Translations under genes and position numbers: made by a program
Source of the DNA: Halorubrum trapanicum
GTDB taxonomy: Archaea; Halobacteriota; Halobacteria; Halobacteriales; Haloferacaceae
Direction: 5' to 3'
DNA length: 64,000 bases
NCBI RefSeq assembly: GCF_002355655.1
Contig: NZ_AP017569.1
Span: 310,001-374,000 of the forward strand
Part shown: in pieces, positions 59,136 through 64,000 of the stretch
How the letters are laid out: each line of letters starts with the position of its first letter
Numbering within the stretch: the stretch's first letter is position 1
Notes under the pieces: generated by a model
Database searches by the model: none
Seen by the model: the letters and a program-made list of their open reading frames with translations, nothing else
Told to the model about the DNA's origin: nothing

Positions 59136-60695
59136 CTACGCCGCCGCGACCGCGTCCTCGACGACGCCCTCGACCTCGGCGACGAGGGCGTCGACGTCGT
59201 CGCTCTCGGCGTACACGCGCACGTACGGCTCCGTGCCCGAGGGTCGCACGAGCGTCCACGAGCCGTCCTCGAACTCCAGCCGGACGCCGTGGTCGGTGTC
59301 GACCGCGGCGTCGGGGAACGCGTCCGGCAGCGCCGTCTCCAGCCTGTCCATCACGGGTTCCTTCGCGTCGTCGGGGCACGAGACGCTCACCTTCCGATAC
59401 GGGCGCTCTGTGACCGGCTCTCGGAGCGCGTCGAGCCCCTCGTCGGCGACGAGGCGCGCGATCACCGCCGCGGAGGCGACCCCGTCGATCCACCCGCCGA
59501 AGGCGACGTGGACGTGCTTCCACGGCTCGGCCGCGAACACGACGCGCGTCTCGGCGCCGACCTCCCCGGCGGCGCCCGCCTCGCCGACCGCACCGGCCTC
59601 GCCGAGCGCGCCGGCCGTGCCGGCTTCCTCCCGAACGGCCGCGATCCCTTCGTGGAGCGCGCCGAGTCGCACGCGCTCGACGCGCCCGCCGGCCTCCCGG
59701 ACGCGCTCGTCGATCCGGCCGGAGGCGTTCGGCGTCGTCACGACGACCGGGTCCGCCGCGTCGCTCGTCCGAGTGTACCGCTCCGCCAGCACCGCGAGCA
59801 CCGTGTCCTCGTGGACGACCTCGCCGTCCGCGTCGACGATCACGATCCGGTCGGCGTCGCCGTCGTGGCCGATGCCGAAGGCGAACCCCTCGGCATGGCC
59901 CGCTTCGCCTGCCCCGTCGTCGCCTCCCTCAGCGCCGTCGCCGTCCCTCCGGTCGCCCGTCGGCCGCCCCGGGTTCTCGACGCCCTCGTTGGCGTCCGCG
60001 ACGAATGCGCGGAGGTCGGCGAGCGTCTCCGGCGTCGGCTTGCTCCCGCGGCCGGGGAAGTGACCGTCGACGTTGCCGTTGAGCGTGACGACGTCGGCAC
60101 CGAGCTCGCGGAGGACGGTCGGCGTCGCGGGCGCACTCATCCCGTTGCCGCAGTCGACCGCGACCCGGAGGCCGTCGAGGGGGGCGCCGAATCCCGCCGC
60201 GTACTCGCGCACGTCGTCGAGGTAGTCGCCGAGCGGATCGGCTCGGGTCGCCTCGGTCCACTCGTCCCACGGGGCGACCGGCTCCTCGTCGGCGACTCGC
60301 GACTCGACGGCGCGCTCCGCGTCGCGGTCGAACTCCGTCCCGTCGCGGAAGAGCTTGATCCCGTTGTCGGTCGGGGGGTTGTGCGAGGCGGTGAGCATCA
60401 CGCCGTAGCGACCGCGCGAGGCGTGCGCGAGCGCCGGCGTCGGGAGTCGCCCGGCGCGGCGCACGGCGACGCCGCCGGCGGCCAGCCCGGCCTCCATCGC
60501 GGCCGCGAGCGCCGGGCCGGTCACCCGGCCGTCGCGGGCGAGGACGACCGTGGGTTCGGGGCTCGACTCGGAGGGCGACCCCTCGCTTCGCGATCGGATC
60601 TCGGCGGCCACGGCTCGCCCGACGGCGAGCGCGAGCGCCGGCGTGACGCGCTCCTCGACGCCGCCGCGTATCCCGGCGGTTCCGAACAGGTCCAT
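59136..60695 (-). CDS. Phosphohexomutase-family enzyme (phosphomannomutase/phosphoglucomutase type)
   Basis: This 519-residue protein has the alpha-D-phosphohexomutase motifs: MDLFGTAGIRGGVEE, the phosphoserine loop LTASHNPPTDNGIKLF, the Mg2+ loop IGHDGDADRIVIVD, a sugar-binding segment FAAEPWKHVHVAFGGWIDG and RPSGTEPYVRVYAE. ATG 60695 is favoured over GTG 60704. Two low-complexity inserts are unusual, one Gly/Asp-rich before FAFGIGHDGD and one Gly/Ala/Glu-rich hexapeptide tandem before VVFAAEP (59551-59632). It sits 201 bases upstream of the nucleoside importer on the same strand, so phosphopentomutase activity in nucleoside salvage is possible. Confidence 0.9.
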   Translation of the reverse strand: MDLFGTAGIRGGVEERVTPALALAVGRAVAAEIRSRSEGSPSESSPEPTVVLARDGRVTGPALAAAMEAGLAAGGVAVRRAGRLPTPALAHASRGRYGVMLTASHNPPTDNGIKLFRDGTEFDRDAERAVESRVADEEPVAPWDEWTEATRADPLGDYLDDVREYAAGFGAPLDGLRVAVDCGNGMSAPATPTVLRELGADVVTLNGNVDGHFPGRGSKPTPETLADLRAFVADANEGVENPGRPTGDRRDGDGAEGGDDGAGEAGHAEGFAFGIGHDGDADRIVIVDADGEVVHEDTVLAVLAERYTRTSDAADPVVVTTPNASGRIDERVREAGGRVERVRLGALHEGIAAVREEAGTAGALGEAGAVGEAGAAGEVGAETRVVFAAEPWKHVHVAFGGWIDGVASAAVIARLVADEGLDALREPVTERPYRKVSVSCPDDAKEPVMDRLETALPDAFPDAAVDTDHGVRLEFEDGSWTLVRPSGTEPYVRVYAESDDVDALVAEVEGVVEDAVAAA

Positions 60696-60774
60696 GTCGC
60701 CCACCTCGGCGCCCGGGAGTTAGTAGGCGTCGGTTGCGGGCGCGGGTCGGTCGAATGTCGGTCGCGGGCGGGCC

Positions 60775-60781
60775 GTTTAAC
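60775..60781 (+). promoter_or_regulatory. TATA box of the acylphosphatase gene
   Basis: GTTTAAC ends 25 bases before ATG 60807, fitting leaderless transcription. Confidence 0.5.
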
Positions 60782-60806
60782 AAGCAGGCGGTCGCACGAC
60801 CGAGCG

Positions 60807-61085
60807 ATGACCGACCGCGTTCGCGCGCACGTCTTCGTTTCCGGCCGCGTTCAGGGCGTCTTCTACCGAGCGAGCACCCGCGACGCCGCCCGCGAGGCGG
60901 GCGTCGACGGCTGGGTGCGGAACCTCGACGACGGCCGGGTCGAGGCCGTCTTCGAGGGTCCCGAGGGAGACGTCCGCGACATGGTGGCGTGGTGCGAGAC
61001 CGGAAGCGAGGCCGCCGAGGTCGAGGACGTCGACGTCGAGTACGGCGAGCCGGAGGGCGAGGACGAGTTCGAGATCAGGCGGTGA
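60807..61085 (+). CDS. acyP: Acylphosphatase
   Basis: This 92-residue protein is the size and pattern of acylphosphatase: RVRAHVFVSGRVQGVFYRASTRDAAREAGVDGWVRNLDDGRVEAVFEG, here quoted only as the landmarks GRVQGVFYR (phosphate loop with its Arg) and GWVRNLDDG (the catalytic Asn). It hydrolyses carboxyl-phosphate bonds such as acetyl phosphate or 1,3-bisphosphoglycerate. The C-terminal tail EYGEPEGEDEFEIRR is acidic. It is a single gene, convergent with the zinc-binding unknown that follows. Confidence 0.95.
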   Translation: MTDRVRAHVFVSGRVQGVFYRASTRDAAREAGVDGWVRNLDDGRVEAVFEGPEGDVRDMVAWCETGSEAAEVEDVDVEYGEPEGEDEFEIRR

Positions 61086-61095
61086 CGCGGCCGGG

Positions 61096-61689
61096 TCAGT
61101 CGTCGTCCGCGGGCGTCGACTCTCCGGCTCCGGGGGCGGCCTCGGCGCCCCGGCCAGCTCCGTTTCGAACGCCGAGCTCCTCCAACGCGCGCAACACGAC
61201 GATCGCCTCCACCACGTCGCGCTCCTCGGTGTAGGGGTCGTCGACCGCGTCGAGGGTCGCCTCAGCCTCACTCGCGAGCCGCGCCTCCAGTTCCGTCTGG
61301 TCCGTCTCGGCCTTCGTCGCCGACAGCAGCGCCTCGTGGTCCTCGCGGAGGTCCAGGGAGACGTGCGCCGCGTTACACCGCGAGAGGGGGTGTGTGTCCA
61401 TCTCGATCGCGAGGTCGCTCACGAGGTCCCAGTCGTCGGCGCAGAAGCGCAGGGTGACGGTGCCGACCACGTCACGCCACGCGATCGGCCCGCCGTTCTC
61501 CATCAGCCGGAGCGCGCGCGGCGGCACGGCGATCCGGGTGTGGGTGTCGTCCCGGCCGCACAGACAGCAGGGAGTGTTTTTCAGTCCGGCGTACACGCCG
61601 ATCGCTACGCGCCGGAGAGGGGTGTGCGTTTCGGCGGCGGAGTGCCCTTCGGCCGCGCCGGGAGCGCCGTCGACGACTCGCGACCGCAC
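61096..61689 (-). CDS. Hypothetical protein with Cys-rich N-terminus
   Basis: The start is unsure. The frame opens at GTG 61689, but the first 30 residues are unlike the rest; GTG 61596 would give VYAGLKNTPCCLCGRDD as the beginning. The core has CCLCGRDD, TRIAVPPRALRLMENGGPIAWRD, LRFCADDWDLVSDL and SRCNAAHVSL, with several Cys and His that could bind zinc. The C-terminal part is helical and acidic, then disordered. I do not recognise the family. It follows the second repeat-element relative and is convergent with the acylphosphatase gene. Confidence 0.6.
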   Translation of the reverse strand: MRSRVVDGAPGAAEGHSAAETHTPLRRVAIGVYAGLKNTPCCLCGRDDTHTRIAVPPRALRLMENGGPIAWRDVVGTVTLRFCADDWDLVSDLAIEMDTHPLSRCNAAHVSLDLREDHEALLSATKAETDQTELEARLASEAEATLDAVDDPYTEERDVVEAIVVLRALEELGVRNGAGRGAEAAPGAGESTPADDD

Positions 61690-61737
61690 AGAGCACTCAC
61701 GCCGTCGATGGAAGAAAGGTCACGATGAGACGTCCGT

Positions 61738-61854
61738 CGCCGAAGCTCCTCGCGGCTGGGGGCTTCGGCGGTGTTCGCCGTCGATCGACTGGCAGCTATT
61801 TATAACCGATCGGGGAGCGCCTGATGCGATAGCGCTGTCACGTCTATTTAAAAG
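61738..61854. repeat. Second, reduced copy of the structured element
   Basis: CGCCGAAGC (61738-61746) and GCTTCGGCG (61762-61770) form a perfect nine-base stem. The loop and right arm (61748-61767) match the 20-base repeat of 50692-50711 except for one extra G and one A-to-G change. A TATTTATAA (61797-61805) and a TATTTAAAAG (61845-61854) follow, and the latter lies one base after the stop side of the DRG gene at 61856. So the element again lies at a gene end. Confidence 0.5.
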
Positions 61855-61855
61855 T

Positions 61856-62965
61856 CTACTTCCGAGCGACGATCCGGAGCACGTCCTCGTCGGCGAGTTC
61901 GTGCCCCTTCCCGACCTGCTGGTCGTCGTGTTTCGCGCTGTCGCCGGACACCCGCGCAAATTTAAACCGCTCGTCGAACTCGCCGCCGAGCTTCGAACAG
62001 GCGTCGCCGACGGTGTCGCCCTCGAAGAGGATGAGGGGCTCCTCGTAGTCGACGCCGCGTCCCGGCTTGTCCATGTAGATCCGAATCACGCCCAGCTCCT
62101 TCCAGAGGCGCTCCTTGAGCCCGTCGAGGCCGAGTTCCTTCTCGGCCGAGATGAAGAGCACGTCGTCGGGGTCGAGGTCGCGCTCGCGCAGTTCCTCCTT
62201 CACCGTCGGGAGATAGCTCTTGTCGATGAGGTCCGCCTTGTTGACGGTGACCATCGAGGGGAGGTACTCCCGGTTGTCCATCACGGCGTCGACGAGTTCG
62301 TCGATCGTGAGGTCGTGGGGGATCGTCACCTTCGCGTTGACGTAGCCGTACTCGCGGAGGACCTGCTTGACCGTCTCCTCGTCTAAGCTCACGTCGTCGC
62401 TCATCGTCACGCCGAGCCCGTCCTTGTGCGTCTTCCGGATGTTGATGTTCGGCGGCTCGGTGTCGAGGCGGATGTTCGTCGCGTACAGCTCCTCGCGCAG
62501 GCGGTCGTACTGCTCGATCTCGAAGACGGAGAGCATGAACACGACCAGATCCGCGGTCCGGACCACCGAGAGCACCTCCTTCCCGCCGCCGCGCCCGCCC
62601 GCGGCGCCCTCGATCAGCCCCGGCACGTCGAGGATCTGGATGTTCGCGCCGCGGTACTGCAGCATGCCGGGGTTGACGTCGAGGGTGGTGAACTCGTAGG
62701 AGCCGACCTCGCTGTCGGCGTTGGTGAGGGCGTTGATGAGGGTGGACTTGCCGACGCTCGGGAAGCCGACGAGGGCGACCGTGGCGTCGCCGTGCTTCTC
62801 GACCGCGTAGCCGTGGCCGCCGCCGGCGGAGGACTGGTTCTCCAGCTTCTCCTTCTTCTCCGCGAGCTTCGCCTTCAGACGCCCGATATGAGCCTCGGTG
62901 GACTTGTTGTAGGGCGTCTCGGCGATCTCCTCGCGGAGGTCCTCGATCTCCTCCTCCAGTCCCAT
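61856..62965 (-). CDS. DRG-family GTP-binding protein (Obg-related)
   Basis: This 369-residue translational GTPase begins with a helical hairpin (MGLEEEIEDLREEIAETPYN), followed by the Obg-like G domain: G1 LVGFPSVGKSTLINALT, G3 DVPGLIEGAAGGRGGGKEVLSV, G4 VNKADLID, G5 ISAEKELGLDGL. A TGS domain at the C-terminus has GVIRIYMDKPGRGVD and EPLILFEGDTVGDACSKLGGEF. Eukaryotic DRGs bind ribosomes with partner proteins. ATG 62965 lies 26 bases from a TTTAAC box (62991-62997). The longer frame to 63202 is spurious. Confidence 0.96.
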   Translation of the reverse strand: MGLEEEIEDLREEIAETPYNKSTEAHIGRLKAKLAEKKEKLENQSSAGGGHGYAVEKHGDATVALVGFPSVGKSTLINALTNADSEVGSYEFTTLDVNPGMLQYRGANIQILDVPGLIEGAAGGRGGGKEVLSVVRTADLVVFMLSVFEIEQYDRLREELYATNIRLDTEPPNINIRKTHKDGLGVTMSDDVSLDEETVKQVLREYGYVNAKVTIPHDLTIDELVDAVMDNREYLPSMVTVNKADLIDKSYLPTVKEELRERDLDPDDVLFISAEKELGLDGLKERLWKELGVIRIYMDKPGRGVDYEEPLILFEGDTVGDACSKLGGEFDERFKFARVSGDSAKHDDQQVGKGHELADEDVLRIVARK

Positions 62966-62990
62966 TACCCGTCTCTCGGCCGGTCGGCTC

Positions 62991-62997
62991 GTTAAAG
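62991..62997 (-). promoter_or_regulatory. TATA box of the DRG gene
   Basis: CTTTAAC on the minus strand ends 26 bases before the ATG at 62965, fitting a leaderless transcript and deciding the start. Confidence 0.5.
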
Positions 62998-63170
62998 GTG
63001 TTCCTTCGAACCGCCCGCATGGCGGCGCGGACCGCACCGCCCGCCCGGCGGCGCGGACTAGACCGCCCGACCGCGCTCCGCGAACCGACGGATCGTCGCC
63101 GTAGGAGTGGTTGGACCGCCGATACTTCGACACGGTTATATCGGCGCCGAATAATCCCAACCCACGCCGA

Positions 63171-63371
63171 ATGCCAGACCCGTCGAGCCTCCGTGACAGC
63201 ACGCAGATCGTCCTCCCGCGCCGCGCGCTCGACGGTCACCGAGAGTCCCTCGAAGCCCGGTTCACCGTCACCGTCGTCGAGACGGCCGAACAGTACCGGA
63301 TCATCGGCAGCCCGGTCGAGATCAAGGCCGCGAGCGACTACCTCACGCGCAACGGCGTCGCCGTCGCGTAG
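63171..63371 (+). CDS. Small haloarchaeal protein, 66 residues
   Basis: The protein starts MPDPSSLRDSTQIVLPRRAL and ends SDYLTRNGVAVA, with a central strand, VTVVETAEQYRIIGSPVEIK. It resembles a conserved short haloarchaeal family that I recall being annotated as VNG_1110C family, but this is from memory and unverified. A strand-helix-strand arrangement with a basic beginning could be RNA-binding, though no known fold is clear. It is divergent from the DRG gene; GGTTATATCGG (63135-63145) could be its TATA box. Confidence 0.7.
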   Translation: MPDPSSLRDSTQIVLPRRALDGHRESLEARFTVTVVETAEQYRIIGSPVEIKAASDYLTRNGVAVA

Positions 63372-63458
63372 CCGTTTTCACCTCCCCATTCTGCCGAACC
63401 ACTCCGCCGTCCGCCCGTTCGGAGGGTTAAAGTCGCCGCTCGCCGAGGCCACGTGACG

Positions 63459-64000
63459 ATGGTCTCTCGCCGGTCGCTGCTCGCCGCGGGCGTCGCGGGT
63501 CTCGGCGGGACCGCCGGCTGCGCCGCCGTTCCGTCCGGCCTCGACGCGGGCGACCCTGCCGCTGACGACGGCGACGCCGACGACGGACCCCTCGGCGACG
63601 CACGGATCGGCTTCGTCGGCGACCTGATGCTCGGACGCAGCGTCGCCGACCGCTGGGCCGAGAGCGACGACCCGGCGGGCGTCTGGGGGACGACGCTCCC
63701 GCGGCTCCGCGATCTCGACGCGCTCGTCGGCAACCTGGAGTGTTGCGTCTCCGACCGCGGCGAGCGCTGGCCGGACAAGGCCTACTACTTCCGGTCGCCG
63801 CCGTCGTTCGCGATACCCGCGCTGGAGGCGGCGGGCGCCTCTTTCGTCTCGCTCGCCAACAACCACGTCCTCGACTACCGGGAGCCCGCCCTCCGCGACA
63901 CCCGAACGCACCTCGCGGACGCCGGGATCGCCCGCGCCGGCGCCGGCACGAACGCCGACGCGGCGCTCGAACCCGCGACGTTCGAGGCCGGCGACCTCAC
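63459..64000 (+). CDS. CapA-family lipoprotein (metallophosphatase-like), C-terminal part outside window
   Basis: About 180 codons are visible. The N-terminus MVSRRSLLAAGVAGLGGTAGC has twin arginines, a hydrophobic stretch and a GTAGC lipobox, so the protein is probably Tat-exported and lipid-anchored. An acidic Asp/Gly linker follows. Then the CapA core appears: IGFVGDLMLGRSVADRW with metal-binding Asp, ALVGNLECCVSD and FVSLANNHVLDYREPAL with the Asn-Asn-His. CapA proteins are linked to poly-gamma-glutamate and capsule formation, and act as metal-dependent phosphatases. No capsule genes are in view. Confidence 0.88.
   Translation, partial: MVSRRSLLAAGVAGLGGTAGCAAVPSGLDAGDPAADDGDADDGPLGDARIGFVGDLMLGRSVADRWAESDDPAGVWGTTLPRLRDLDALVGNLECCVSDRGERWPDKAYYFRSPPSFAIPALEAAGASFVSLANNHVLDYREPALRDTRTHLADAGIARAGAGTNADAALEPATFEAGDL

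Noticed and set aside
61690-61855. Possible small gene between the zinc-binding unknown and the DRG gene
   Set aside because: No in-frame start with protein-like sequence; the region is occupied by the reduced repeat-element copy.
1-64000. tRNA, rRNA or CRISPR sequences
   Set aside because: I looked for T-loop GTTCGAATC-type motifs and regularly spaced repeats on both strands and saw none. A tRNAscan-SE run would settle the tRNA point.
1-64000. Insertion sequences or integrases
   Set aside because: No transposase or integrase motif appears in any credible gene. The AT-rich island carries no recombinase.

Overview
The window is chromosomal DNA from a halophilic archaeon, most likely Halorubrum or a close relative. 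The proteins are strongly acidic and the DNA is GC-rich throughout. The genes include archaeal markers: TFIIB, ribosomal proteins L44e and S27e, aIF2-alpha, Nop10, archaeosine synthase and a geranylgeranyl reductase. Many start codons lie about 24-27 bases downstream of a TTTAA-type TATA box, the leaderless arrangement common in haloarchaea. I saw no rRNA, tRNA, CRISPR array, insertion sequence or prophage. Two genes run off the ends: an aminotransferase at the left and a CapA-like lipoprotein at the right.

Layout. 1-3.5 kb: aminotransferase/Lrp pair, a RelE-type toxin-antitoxin module with a palindromic operator, aldo/keto reductase, membrane protein. 3.5-6.3 kb: purA, then an AT-rich island holding one P-loop GTPase-like gene and bounded by short inverted repeats. 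6.3-15.9 kb: small winged-helix regulator, a 748-residue coiled-coil protein, Nudix, cupin, TFIIB, a frameshifted small membrane gene, M24 peptidase, MFS transporter and small unknowns. 15.9-18.2 kb: hisC, a small nucleotide kinase and a CDP-alcohol transferase in one tight operon. 18.3-25 kb: FAH hydrolase, zinc-ribbon membrane protein, metallo-hydrolase, OsmC, a receiver-PAS-histidine kinase and an O-methyltransferase. 25-28.2 kb: methylmalonyl-CoA mutase large subunit and epimerase around a formate/nitrite-type channel. 28.2-33.6 kb: S9 peptidase, cyclase, then the translation operon rpl44e-rps27e-aif2a-nop10-PAC2. 33.7-44.2 kb: thiolase with DUF35 partner, two more sensor kinases, a duplicated VOC protein, a UbiA prenyltransferase, a small DMT protein and a MATE exporter. 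44.2-50.4 kb: glutamine amidotransferase, a SufS-SufU fusion, archaeosine synthase, a flavin-type oxidase and an M20 amidohydrolase. 50.4-50.85 kb: a non-coding, highly structured repeat element. 50.85-53.6 kb: Rieske protein, geranylgeranyl reductase and an HTH-ferredoxin fusion. 53.7-60.7 kb: a complete BMP-type nucleoside or sugar ABC importer followed by a phosphohexomutase-family enzyme. 60.8-64 kb: acylphosphatase, a zinc-binding unknown, a second relative of the repeat element, a DRG-family GTPase, a small haloarchaeal protein and CapA.

Most of the window is ordinary core genome. The parts most worth following up are the AT-rich GTPase island (about 4.97-6.15 kb), the structured intergenic element at 50.43-50.81 kb with a reduced relative at 61.74-61.85 kb, the SufS-SufU fusion, and two context links: geranylgeranyl reductase with ferredoxin and Rieske proteins, and the BMP importer with a possible phosphopentomutase. 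All functional assignments come from reading motifs by eye; no database search was run.
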